From Lachnospiraceae bacterium (GTDB taxonomy: Bacteria; Bacillota; Clostridia; Lachnospirales; Lachnospiraceae): 49,808 nt of DNA. The stretch covers positions 1-49,808 of the forward strand of contig JAETQH010000031.1 in assembly GCA_021770785.1 (NCBI GenBank). The letters run 5' to 3'. Each line of letters begins with the position of its first letter. The first letter of the stretch is position 1. Positions 1 to 8,329 of this stretch are shown here, in pieces. The translations under genes were made by a program, and so were the position numbers. The notes beneath the pieces are model-generated. The model had not been told where the DNA came from, did no database searches, and saw only the letters and a list, made by a program, of their open reading frames with translations.

Positions 1-127
1 GTGTCAGTCTTATAAAGAAATAATATCAGATGGAAGATAGATTAGAAAAGTGAAAGGTAGCCAAGATGTTTCATGACGCATTGGTGCCTTTCGCAGAAAG
101 GCGGATTATAATTATGTCAAAGCATTT

Positions 128-775
128 GTGGATGGGCACTTCCTATTGTATTTAAAAAATAGTATACTGATAAATGGATTAGCGGTTGTACTGGTCATTT
201 TAGTATCCATCATGGCGGCATTTGCAACCAGGAGAATGCACTGGAAAATGAGCGGACTGGTGAAAACCCTTCTGTTAATGGGAATGATGATACCAATCCA
301 TGCAACCCTTCTTCCGAATTATAAAATATATAGCCAGCTGGGAATGACAGATACGATATGGGCATTGCTGATACCTTATGTGGCATTTTCACTTCCTCAG
401 GGATTGTTTTTGACCACCAGTTTTATGGAGTCAATACCTGTGGAACTCGAAGAGGCGGCGGTGATGGATGGATGCGGTATTTACCGGATTGTGTTCCAGA
501 TTATTACGCCGATGTTGAAATCCTCCATTGCCACAGTGGCGATTATGACATTTTTGAATAACTGGAATGAATTTATGATGGCGAGTACCTATTTAAGTTC
601 ACCGAAATGGAAAACTCTTCCGTTCTCTGTGTTAGAGTTTACCGGTGAGTACTCCTCGAATTATGCAGTACAGTTTGCAGTCATGGCGCTTACGGCAGCT
701 CCTGCAGTTATCGTGTATGTTGTTTTGAATAAACACATTACCAAAGGTGTGGCGATGGGAGCAGTAAAAGGCTGA
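128..775 (+). pseudogene. Carbohydrate ABC transporter permease (MalG type), 5'-truncated
   Basis: This is the C-terminal two thirds of an inner-membrane sugar ABC permease. Hydrophobic segments lie near residues 12-33, 43-60, 77-97 and 185-205, and the EAA loop that docks on the ATPase is visible (EEAAVMDGCG, about residue 107). The GTG at 128 is unlikely to be the true start: the same frame stays open to base 77 and encodes family-like residues (YNYVKAFVDG) before a TGA at 74-76. Full-length members have about 270-300 residues, so roughly 70 N-terminal residues including the first membrane span are missing, and bases 1-76 do not encode them. I infer a deletion and a probably non-functional protein. 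The two-component system follows 22 bases downstream, the usual order in Clostridia sugar loci. Confidence 0.75.
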
Positions 776-797
776 GAAAGCAAAGGCGGGGTGGCAG

Positions 798-2633
798 ATG
801 AAGAAAATAAAACAGTGGATGAATGGTTTAAGTGTAAAGAAAAAATTAATCCTGTATGGATATCTTACAATTACTCCAGTGCTACTTCTCATCTGCATTG
901 TCCTGTTTATCTATAATTATAATAAAGTCATAGAAGAGCGGTTGCAAAATGATTTGGCAAGCGTGAATACATTAGCGGAAAGCATCAGTCTTCTGCAGAC
1001 GGATATTAAGGATTTTTCCACTTATATCTGCATTAACCAGGAACTTCACAATCTTTTGACGGCAGACAACCCAGAGGAATTAAACGGCAATGCCAGATTA
1101 TGGTTTGAGGAAGCTCCCATGCAGGTGGTACAGGATATGATATCCTTAAAAGGACATATCAAAACCATTGCCATCTATCCGGAAAATGGAATTCGGCCAT
1201 ATTTGCGAGGTATGGATGGAAGTGTATACCCTTCCACGATAGAAGAGGTAAAGAATACGGAGATTTATCAGGAAACCATACAGAGTGAAAGCGGCATGAT
1301 CTGGAGAAGTGTGCCCAAGGGAAGCGGAGATACCTTCCTGGTGAGCCGGGATGATAAGGTTGTCTTATACCGCGAGATTTTTGATTTGACCCAGAAAAAG
1401 ACTCTGGGGTATATTGTGATTGGAGTCAGCCAGGAAAAATTTCAGGAATTGTGCAGGAATGTACTAAAAAGCGAAGATGAGAGTATTCTTATTTTAGACA
1501 GGAATGCAGGGGAGTTAAGCAAGGCAGGAACGCTAGATCAGCAGGTGGAAGCATATCTTACCAGCGAAGAATTTATCCGTCAGGATTATCGTAAAAGGGC
1601 GAGCCATTTTACTTATGAAAACTATGATATCATATGCAGGCAGATGGATAAAAACGCCAGCATTGTCTGCAAAATTGTTCCAAAATATAAGCTGCAAATG
1701 CAGTTTATGGATATCATGTATATGCCACTGTCACTTTTGTTTGGTGTTCTTATAGGACTTCTTCCGGTATTATTGATTATTTCCAATCTTGTGACAAAGC
1801 CGCTCCGGCAGGTGAGTGCTGCCATCCGGAAATTTTCATCAGGTGATTTTGAGCAGAGGGTGGAAATTACCACCAACGATGAAGTGGGGGAAGTGGCAAG
1901 GTGCTTTAATAAAATGGTGGAGGATATCCGGACATTAATCGAAAAGAATTACGTCATTACCCTTTCGGAGAAGGAAAGTGAGTTGGCGGCGCTGCAGGCA
2001 CAGATTAACCCACATTTTCTGTATAATACTTTAGATTCTTTGTACTGGCAGGCAACGGAGGCGGAAAATGACGAGATTGCGGAGAGTATTCTTGCATTGT
2101 CACAGCTGTTTCGTCTGGTGCTAAGCCAGGGGAAAAACGAGGTGACAGTGGGACAGGAAATGGAGTTGATTTCCAGATATCTTCAGATCCAGAAAATGCG
2201 GTTTACAAAACGGCTGAATTATGAGGTGGATATGGAAGAATCCATTCGAAAGGCAAAAATTCCAAAACTGATTCTCCAGCCTTTTGTGGAAAATGCCATT
2301 GTACATGGGTTTGAGAATGTCAGCACGCCTTGCTATCTAAAGGTGTCAGGATGTCTGGAGGGAACAATGCTCCGGTTTGAGATACGGGATACCGGCATTG
2401 GAATGCGTCAGGATCAGATTGATGCAATCTGGGAAGAGGAGCCTGTGAATTATGCGAAGCAGAGAATCGGAAGATATGCGATTAAAAATATCAGAGAACG
2501 TCTTCAATTAAAATATCATGAGGATTTTAAACTGGAAATACAAAGTGATATTGGAAAGGGGACGACGGTTATTTTGAGGATTCCCTATGAGGAAGGAGTA
2601 AAGGCGGATGAAATTACTGATTGCGGACGATGA
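798..2633 (+). CDS. Two-component sensor histidine kinase (YesM type)
   Basis: Membrane sensor kinase of 611 residues. A TM helix spans about residues 15-38, followed by an extracellular sensing region of about 265 residues, a second TM near 305-330, a HAMP linker (about 328-380), the His_kinase domain with phospho-acceptor His406 in INPHFLYNTL, and a HATPase domain (N-box around NAIVHGFENV, G-box DTGIGM). This architecture is typical of YesM/LytS-like kinases that sense sugars or their binding proteins and phosphorylate an AraC-type regulator. The partner regulator overlaps its 3' end by 26 bases, so the two are translationally coupled. The flanking permease and GH30 remnants suggest it once controlled a glycan-use locus. 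The specific ligand cannot be read from sequence. Confidence 0.93.
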   Translation: MKKIKQWMNGLSVKKKLILYGYLTITPVLLLICIVLFIYNYNKVIEERLQNDLASVNTLAESISLLQTDIKDFSTYICINQELHNLLTADNPEELNGNARLWFEEAPMQVVQDMISLKGHIKTIAIYPENGIRPYLRGMDGSVYPSTIEEVKNTEIYQETIQSESGMIWRSVPKGSGDTFLVSRDDKVVLYREIFDLTQKKTLGYIVIGVSQEKFQELCRNVLKSEDESILILDRNAGELSKAGTLDQQVEAYLTSEEFIRQDYRKRASHFTYENYDIICRQMDKNASIVCKIVPKYKLQMQFMDIMYMPLSLLFGVLIGLLPVLLIISNLVTKPLRQVSAAIRKFSSGDFEQRVEITTNDEVGEVARCFNKMVEDIRTLIEKNYVITLSEKESELAALQAQINPHFLYNTLDSLYWQATEAENDEIAESILALSQLFRLVLSQGKNEVTVGQEMELISRYLQIQKMRFTKRLNYEVDMEESIRKAKIPKLILQPFVENAIVHGFENVSTPCYLKVSGCLEGTMLRFEIRDTGIGMRQDQIDAIWEEEPVNYAKQRIGRYAIKNIRERLQLKYHEDFKLEIQSDIGKGTTVILRIPYEEGVKADEITDCGR

Positions 2634-3339
2634 GGAGGTAATACGCAAAGGTGTTGCAAAATATATAAAACTTCATACGGACAGGTTCAGTCAGATTTAC
2701 GAAGCGGAAAATGGACAGGAGGCAGTGGATTTACTGGTGAAATTCCAGCCGGAGCTTCTATTGCTAGATGTGCAGATGCCGCTGAAAAGCGGGCTAGAGG
2801 TCATGAAGGAGGCAAAAAAGGCGGGATTGCATCCGGTTACCGTTATTTTAAGCGGATATGATGAGTTTAAATATGCACAGGAAGCAATCCGATTTGGAGC
2901 AGGGGAGTACTTATTGAAACCGGTGCGTGCAGCAGATATTCTGAAATGTCTGAACCGGCTGGCAGATGAATGTATCGGATCGGAGGAGAAAGAGAACTTT
3001 TCGGAAGAACAGGAACAGGAGCATCCCCTGATAAGAAAAGCAAAGGATTATATGATCGAGCATTATGCGGAAGATATTTCGTTATCGGAGGTGGCAGAAC
3101 ATTTAGGAATTTCAGGCGGTTATTTATCTACGCTGATGACCCAGAACTTAAAATGCGGATTTGTGGATTATCTGAATTGGGTTCGTATTGACCGGGCGTG
3201 CTGTTATTTAGAGCAGGATTTTTTGAAAAATTATGAGATAGCATATAAAGTAGGATTTCGTGATGAAAAATATTTTTCAAAGGTGTTTAAAAAGATAAAG
3301 GGAATGACACCGAAGGAGTACCGCACAATACATAGATGA
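2608..3339 (+). CDS. Response regulator with AraC-type DNA-binding domain (YesN type)
   Basis: Cytoplasmic transcription factor of 243 residues. The N-terminal receiver domain (about 1-120) has the acidic pocket IADDEE, phospho-acceptor Asp54 in LLLDVQMP and the switch lysine in LLKPV. The C-terminal AraC helix-turn-helix pair (about 140-243) has the family signature around YFSKVFKKIKGMTPKEYR. It overlaps the sensor kinase gene and forms a two-component pair with it. Regulators of this type normally activate neighbouring transporter and glycosidase genes. Here the downstream gene is only a stump, so any remaining targets may lie elsewhere. Confidence 0.93.
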   Translation: MKLLIADDEEVIRKGVAKYIKLHTDRFSQIYEAENGQEAVDLLVKFQPELLLLDVQMPLKSGLEVMKEAKKAGLHPVTVILSGYDEFKYAQEAIRFGAGEYLLKPVRAADILKCLNRLADECIGSEEKENFSEEQEQEHPLIRKAKDYMIEHYAEDISLSEVAEHLGISGGYLSTLMTQNLKCGFVDYLNWVRIDRACCYLEQDFLKNYEIAYKVGFRDEKYFSKVFKKIKGMTPKEYRTIHR

Positions 3340-3351
3340 GGGAGAGAACCT

Positions 3352-3462
3352 ATGAGATTAGAGTATCAGACCATGGAGGGCTTCGGAGGAGCCATGACGG
3401 ATTCCGCAGGATATATTTTTTCCCTGTTGAAGGAAGAACAGAAAGACAGGAAGAAGTACTAA
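3352..3462 (+). pseudogene. Glycoside hydrolase family 30 remnant (N-terminal stump)
   Basis: A 36-codon frame begins 12 bases after the regulator stop, behind a GGGAGAG ribosome site. Its start carries GFGGAMTDSAGY, which matches the conserved N-terminal loop of GH30 glucosylceramidase-like enzymes (GFGGAxTDxA). After about residue 27 the similarity ends and the frame runs into a hairpin element and a TAA. Full enzymes have 440-500 residues, so this is a 3'-truncated remnant with no catalytic residues. It shows that the locus once had regulator-glycosidase order and that a deletion or insertion joined it to the asnB side. Confidence 0.6.
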
Positions 3463-3530
3463 GACAATGCGTCATGGGCGCACTGCCGTAGTACTTCTTT
3501 TGCTTTATAGGAAAGTGCATCGCAAGACGC
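3451..3530. repeat. Hairpin element copy 1 (CTAAG-type two-hairpin repeat)
   Basis: An 11-bp perfect inverted repeat (AAGAAGTACTA at 3451-3461 and TAGTACTTCTT at 3489-3499) encloses CTAAGAC and GCC, with an imperfect inner stem. A second small hairpin follows (AAGTGC near 3513 with GCATTT near 3529). The layout resembles the better conserved copies at 41161 and 48083 but lacks their outer stem. It overlaps the end of the GH30 stump and lies downstream of asnB, so it may also act as a terminator for that gene. Confidence 0.5.
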
Positions 3531-3579
3531 ATTTATTCTATTTCACAGGAAGGAGCTTGTCGCAGGAATGTTCCATCAT

Positions 3580-5427
3580 CTACAGTGTCAGATGATATTT
3601 CTCCATCCAGTCATTGATCTGGATAAAGTAGGCCAGCAGCTGCGGACCTGCCATAAGCTGTCCGAACCATGGTCTGCCGTATTCCTTCGGCGCCTCCATA
3701 AACTGCTGTACCTTTTTTACATCCAGCATGGGGCGGACAGGGGCGTCAGGCTCAGAAAGAATCTTTTTCATTCCCTCAATCAACAGCTTCTCATAGCCGG
3801 GGTGGTAGGTTTTCGGGTAAGGGCTCTTTTTCCGGTGGAGCAGCGCCTCCGGCAGCAGGTCGGCGCAGGCATCCCGCAGCAGGGTCTTTTCCACGCCGTT
3901 CTGGAATTTCATCTCCCAGGGAACATTAAATACATATTCGATGATACGGTGGTCGGCAAAGGGAACTCTCGCTTCTAAGCCGGAATACATGCTGGTGCGA
4001 TCCATACGGTCAAGGAGCGTCTGCATAAACCACTTGATATTCAGATAGGAGACGGCACGGCGCTTGGCTTCTTCCGGGGTGTCGCTGTCGAGCTTCGGAA
4101 CTTTTGCTAAGGATTCCTGATAGCGGGCGTAGGAGTACTCCTTTAGGTGCAGCCCTCGGCAGAAATCTTCGGATAAGAAGAGGGTACGGGCGCTGATGTC
4201 GTCGGACCAAGGGAAACCGTCGCGGTTCAACAGCTCTGGGCGGTAGAACCAGGGGTAGCCGCCGAAAATTTCGTCTGCACATTCCCCGGTCAGTGCCACC
4301 TTGTTGTGTTTTGCCACCAGAGAGCAGAAATAGAGCAGGGAGGCATCCACATCCGTCATGCCCGGCAGGTCTTTGGCATCCACCGCCGAAAAGAGCATTT
4401 CATAGAGCGTCTTTTGGTCACATTCTAAGTAGGTATGGTTGGTGGCGCAGACTTCTAACATTTTGTTGACGTAGGGCAGGTCACGCTCCGGCTGAAAGGA
4501 ATTGGACTGGAAATAGATATCGTTTTCCGTAAAGTCGAAGGAGAAGGTGTTTAAGGTTTCTCCGTGCTCTTTCATGTAATTTGCCGCCACAGCAGTCACA
4601 ATGCTGGAATCAATGCCGCCGGAGAGAAAGGTACAGACCGGAACATCGGAAACCATCTGCCTTGTGATGGCATCCCGCACAAGGGCTCCAGTGCGTTCCA
4701 CGGTGTCGGCGTAATTTTCCGTATGCTCCCGGCTGGGGATATCCCAGTACATCCGGTCAGTAAGCCCCTCCCTAGAAAAACACAGATAATGTCCCGGAAG
4801 AACTTCCTTTACATTGGCAAAGACGCCGTTTCCCGAGGTGCGGGCGGGGCCGATGGCGAGGATTTCCTGCAGGCTGTTTTCGTTGATGGCGGGGGTAAAA
4901 CCGGGATAAGTAAAGAGGGCTTTCGGCTCGGAGCCGAAAATCAGTGTATTTTCAAACAGAGTGTAGAAAAGAGGCTTGACCCCGGCCCTGTCCCGGTAGA
5001 GGAACAGCTCTTCCTTTGCACCGTTCCAGATGGCAAAGGAAAAGATACCGTTTAGCAGGGAGACAAATTCCTTTCCATAATGAATGTAAGCGTAGAGAAT
5101 GATCTCTGTGTCGGAGGTGGTTTCAAAGGGGTAGCCCGCTGCCTTTAGCGGGGGGAGAAGCTCGTCGGTATTGTATACTTCCCCGTTGTAGACGATGGCG
5201 TATTCTCCTTGGGGGAGACGGCGCACCATGGGTTGGTTTCCCCTTTCAATGTCACGGATGGACAACCTTGCGTGGGACAGTCCGGTACAGTTATTCAGAT
5301 AAGTGCCGGAGGCATCATTTCCACGGTGAGAGAGGCAGGCGTGCATATCGGTAAGTATCTTTTCCCAGTAGGGTTTCTTTTCTAAATAGTGTTGGTTCAG
5401 ATTGCAAAATCCAGAAATTCCACACAT
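3580..5427 (-). CDS. asnB: Asparagine synthase (glutamine-hydrolysing)
   Basis: Converts aspartate, glutamine and ATP to asparagine. The N-terminal class II glutamine amidotransferase domain needs a free Cys1, so the start chosen gives Met-Cys-Gly-Ile; an in-frame ATG 12 bases upstream would bury the cysteine. The C-terminal synthetase domain has the PP-loop SGGIDSS at residues 269-275. At 615 residues the length is normal for the AsnB family. The gene stands alone on the minus strand, separated from telA by a bidirectional hairpin terminator. Some homologues amidate peptidoglycan or other substrates; nothing nearby points to that. Confidence 0.95.
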   Translation of the reverse strand: MCGISGFCNLNQHYLEKKPYWEKILTDMHACLSHRGNDASGTYLNNCTGLSHARLSIRDIERGNQPMVRRLPQGEYAIVYNGEVYNTDELLPPLKAAGYPFETTSDTEIILYAYIHYGKEFVSLLNGIFSFAIWNGAKEELFLYRDRAGVKPLFYTLFENTLIFGSEPKALFTYPGFTPAINENSLQEILAIGPARTSGNGVFANVKEVLPGHYLCFSREGLTDRMYWDIPSREHTENYADTVERTGALVRDAITRQMVSDVPVCTFLSGGIDSSIVTAVAANYMKEHGETLNTFSFDFTENDIYFQSNSFQPERDLPYVNKMLEVCATNHTYLECDQKTLYEMLFSAVDAKDLPGMTDVDASLLYFCSLVAKHNKVALTGECADEIFGGYPWFYRPELLNRDGFPWSDDISARTLFLSEDFCRGLHLKEYSYARYQESLAKVPKLDSDTPEEAKRRAVSYLNIKWFMQTLLDRMDRTSMYSGLEARVPFADHRIIEYVFNVPWEMKFQNGVEKTLLRDACADLLPEALLHRKKSPYPKTYHPGYEKLLIEGMKKILSEPDAPVRPMLDVKKVQQFMEAPKEYGRPWFGQLMAGPQLLAYFIQINDWMEKYHLTL

Positions 5428-5510
5428 AAAAATCTCCATGTCAGGTTTCTGCCAAAAGGGGGCAGAAAGATTCTTACTTAGTATATGCGTCCCCGAAAGC
5501 AGTTATAACA

Positions 5511-5556
5511 AAAAAATAACAGCTTCGGACATATTGCCCGAAGCTGTTATTTTTAA
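5511..5556. terminator. Bidirectional rho-independent terminator between telA and asnB
   Basis: A 14-bp perfect stem (5515-5528 with 5538-5551) is flanked by an A-run on the left and a T-run on the right, so it reads as a terminator on either strand. On the minus strand it follows the telA stop codon directly, with seven T residues, and insulates asnB from the xpaC-telA operon. Confidence 0.85.
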
Positions 5557-6713
5557 AGCTGTCCGAACCCCCGGCTCACAGAGAGAAGCTTTTGACGCAT
5601 TTCATCTTCGATTCGTACCAGCTCCTGCTCAGCGCTGCGCCGCTTGGTTCGGCCGTCCTCCTGAATTTTTAATACCTCATCGAGGGTGCTGATTAAGGTC
5701 TGATTGGTGGCGGTGAGAGTTTCAATGTCCACAATGCCCCGTTCGCTTTCCCTGGCAGTCTCAATGGTGGCGGTTTTCAGGGTTTCCGCATTTTTCTTAA
5801 GCAGCGCATTGGTCATATCCGTCACCTCCCGCTGGGCTTTTGCCGCTTCGCTGGAATGATTCAGACCGATGGCAATCACCATCTGGCTTTTCCACAGAGG
5901 AATGGTATTGACAAGGGTGGACTGAATTTTTTCCGACATGGCGGTATCGTTATTCTGAATCAGGCGAATCTGGGGAGCCATCTGCATGGAAATCGTTCTT
6001 GTCAGCTCTAAGTCATAAATCTTTTTCTCAAAACGGTCGCACATGGAGGCAAAGTCATTGGCAGCCTGGGTGTCCTCCGGCAGTCCGCTCTGCTCGGCTT
6101 TCTGTAAAAGGGCGGGCAGTTCCACGGTTCTCGCTTGTTCTAACTTCTGCTTGCCTGCAAGGATATACATGGACAGCTCCTTGAAATAATTCAGGTTCAG
6201 GTCATACATTTTGTCTAACATGGCGGCATCTTTTAAAAGTGTCACCTGATGTTCTTCCATCATTTTACAGATTTTGTTGATATTGGTTTCTGCTTTGTTG
6301 TATTTTATTTTCATGTTTTCCAGCTTATTGCTGTTTTTCTTAAAAATGCCGAAAAATCCCTTTTCTTCTTCTTCCTCAAAGCCTTTCAGTTCCGTAACCA
6401 CGTCTGTCAACATTTGGCCAATCTCGCCCATATCCTTGGTGCGCACGTTATTTAAGGCATTTTCGGAAAAGTCTGCGATTTTTTTCTGGCTGCCGGCACC
6501 GTACTGCAATACCATCTGGGTATTTGTAATATCAATCTGGGCGGCAAAGTCGTCCACAATCTTTTGCTCCTCCGGGGTCAATATCACCTCGGGTACTTTG
6601 GGAGTTTCTTCCTTTACTGCCTGGGGGCTGTTCCCGGTTGCTTCGGTTACCTCCGTAAAAGGTGCAAGGGTTAAGGAAGGCGCTTCCTTTAACATTTCGT
6701 CTAAATCACTCAT
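5553..6713 (-). CDS. TelA family toxic anion resistance protein
   Basis: Cytoplasmic, mostly helical protein of 386 residues of the TelA/KlaA family (Pfam PF05816), named for plasmid tellurite resistance but common in Firmicutes chromosomes. Long amphipathic helices cover residues about 65-380, after an acidic disordered N-terminus rich in Pro, Glu and Thr. A GGAGG ribosome site sits nine bases before the ATG. It lies 18 bases downstream of the xpaC-like gene, a pairing seen widely. The real function is unclear: cell-envelope stress has been proposed, and tellurite resistance should not be assumed. Confidence 0.88.
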   Translation of the reverse strand: MSDLDEMLKEAPSLTLAPFTEVTEATGNSPQAVKEETPKVPEVILTPEEQKIVDDFAAQIDITNTQMVLQYGAGSQKKIADFSENALNNVRTKDMGEIGQMLTDVVTELKGFEEEEEKGFFGIFKKNSNKLENMKIKYNKAETNINKICKMMEEHQVTLLKDAAMLDKMYDLNLNYFKELSMYILAGKQKLEQARTVELPALLQKAEQSGLPEDTQAANDFASMCDRFEKKIYDLELTRTISMQMAPQIRLIQNNDTAMSEKIQSTLVNTIPLWKSQMVIAIGLNHSSEAAKAQREVTDMTNALLKKNAETLKTATIETARESERGIVDIETLTATNQTLISTLDEVLKIQEDGRTKRRSAEQELVRIEDEMRQKLLSVSRGFGQL

Positions 6714-6731
6714 TGGTTTTCCTCCATTTGG

Positions 6732-8204
6732 TTATTTTTTGCTGCTTCCGGCAAATTCCATATCTTTCGTCAGTCCCTCTTTGGCAAGCATGGTCTTTAA
6801 TACCTGAGCGTCTGTGGTCGCATCAAATACGGCAGCCTGGAACAGGTTGTTTAAAAGTTCCGTAAACGCCTGGTTGATGGTGTCTAAGGTGTTTTCTATC
6901 TCTGCTTTGGCGCTTACGATTTCGTCCCCCGGCGTGCTTATCTGGTCAAATTCTTCGTAGGCCTCCACCAGTTTTAGGGTCGTGGGCAGATAATAGTCCA
7001 TCAGTTTGTGCATACGGTGCATTTGTTCCGGGTGCTCCCGGATACTGTCAAAAATCTCCTTTAAAAGATTTTCCAGGCAAAACAGCTTTTTAGAAATCAC
7101 ATCTCCGGGAATTCGGTCATTGAGTTCTCTTAATTTTCGGATATATTCCATTCCTTCTGCCACCATGGCATTTAATTCTGCGTTCTGTTCGGATAGGGTG
7201 GAGGAGGAAATATCCTCTGTCTGGGCGGCATTTTTGTTTTCCACTGCTTTTTTATCGGTTTCTTCCTGCTGTATGCGGTTGTTTTCGGTTTCCAGATATT
7301 GCCTGTAGACCACGTCGTTCAGCATAAAACAGGTGTTTTTGGAATCCAGATGTCCCTCCGGGAACATACCCAGCCGCAGCATTTTTTGAAGATCTTTTAT
7401 GATGTAGCGGCAGCTTTTTCCGGTGTTCTTTGCTAGATTTTCAATTTCTCCGAACATGCGGCAGCCGCATAGCTGCACATACCGTTCTGCGCGATGTAAA
7501 CGCTTTTTCTGCCGGATACCCAGATGAATCATGCCGAAGAACAGCGCCAGAAATCCAAAGTTTACAATCCATCCCGTCAGGGAAGTCGCCTCGGCGGCAA
7601 GGGCGAGCAGCCGGATAAAGGTGACGATGCCCGTAATGCCAAGGCCGATTCCGCCAAATACCTGATATAAAACGCCGGAGACGCTGCCCACCCGGTTCAT
7701 TTTTACCAGGGAGAGGGCTGTGCCGGGAGAGGGCTGTATCCGGGTGTAGGGTTGCTGTGCTTTTTGCATTTGCTGTGCCTGCCTGCGCCGGAACTGCTCT
7801 GCCAGACGGGTCTGCTGTGCCTGCCTGCGCTGCTGACGCTGCCATTCTTTCTGTTGATACTGGTATTGGTTTTGCTGCTTTTGCCAGTTATTTTGCCGGT
7901 ATTGGTTTTGCTGCTTTTGCCAGTCATTTTGCTGATATTGGTTTTGTTGTGTGCGTTTTGCGCCTGCCTGCGAATCCTTATTCTCGGAAAAATCATCGGA
8001 AGAGAATTGGTTTTTTGATGAAGAATCCTCATTTCCCAGTGTGATGTGTATGCCGGCTTCCTTTAAGGTGCTGGTGACGGTCTGGGAGACAAGGCGGTTC
8101 AGTTCCTTAAAATCACCGCTTTGCAGGGCGTCCGACACGGCATCCTTGATTAATTCTCCGGTTTTGTTCCAGTTTTGATAGTCATTCATATAGTAAAACC
8201 TCAT
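6732..8204 (-). CDS. XpaC-like protein (5-bromo-4-chloroindolyl phosphate hydrolysis family)
   Basis: Protein of 490 residues. Residues about 1-60 are soluble. Residues about 75-150 form a Gln/Tyr/Trp-rich low-complexity tract with repeats of the type QQNQYQQNDWQKQ, followed by two TM helices near 175-225 and a cytoplasmic helical C-terminal half. The C-terminal region matches the XpaC family (PF10112), named after a Bacillus hydrolysis phenotype and usually found next to telA. The glutamine tract is long for the family and is encoded by near-identical DNA repeats around 7840-7950, so its length may vary between strains. Biochemical role unknown. First gene of the xpaC-telA operon. Confidence 0.8.
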   Translation of the reverse strand: MRFYYMNDYQNWNKTGELIKDAVSDALQSGDFKELNRLVSQTVTSTLKEAGIHITLGNEDSSSKNQFSSDDFSENKDSQAGAKRTQQNQYQQNDWQKQQNQYRQNNWQKQQNQYQYQQKEWQRQQRRQAQQTRLAEQFRRRQAQQMQKAQQPYTRIQPSPGTALSLVKMNRVGSVSGVLYQVFGGIGLGITGIVTFIRLLALAAEATSLTGWIVNFGFLALFFGMIHLGIRQKKRLHRAERYVQLCGCRMFGEIENLAKNTGKSCRYIIKDLQKMLRLGMFPEGHLDSKNTCFMLNDVVYRQYLETENNRIQQEETDKKAVENKNAAQTEDISSSTLSEQNAELNAMVAEGMEYIRKLRELNDRIPGDVISKKLFCLENLLKEIFDSIREHPEQMHRMHKLMDYYLPTTLKLVEAYEEFDQISTPGDEIVSAKAEIENTLDTINQAFTELLNNLFQAAVFDATTDAQVLKTMLAKEGLTKDMEFAGSSKK

Positions 8205-8293
8205 TATGTTTTTCGATGGTGAAATATTTTATAACCTTTATTATCCCATATCAAATCTTGTTGCGCAATAGTTTTTAGCTCACTTCCGGGGCA

Positions 8294-8299
8294 TATAAT
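8294..8299 (+). promoter_or_regulatory. Probable -10 box of the S8 peptidase promoter
   Basis: A consensus TATAAT lies 30 bases before the peptidase ATG in the 125-bp divergent gap, preceded by an AT-rich stretch. The -35 hexamer at the expected distance (GTTTTT) is weak, so the assignment is tentative. Confidence 0.45.
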
Positions 8300-8329
8300 A
8301 AAAGAAAGAAAGATTGACAGGAAAATCAT

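Noticed and set aside
6274..6807. 177-codon plus-strand frame over telA
   Set aside because: Mirror of the telA coding strand with Ser/Phe/Leu-rich composition and no start signal.
7840..7960. Repeats resembling a CRISPR array
   Set aside because: The units are in-frame codons for a Gln-rich tract with no regular spacers and no cas genes nearby.
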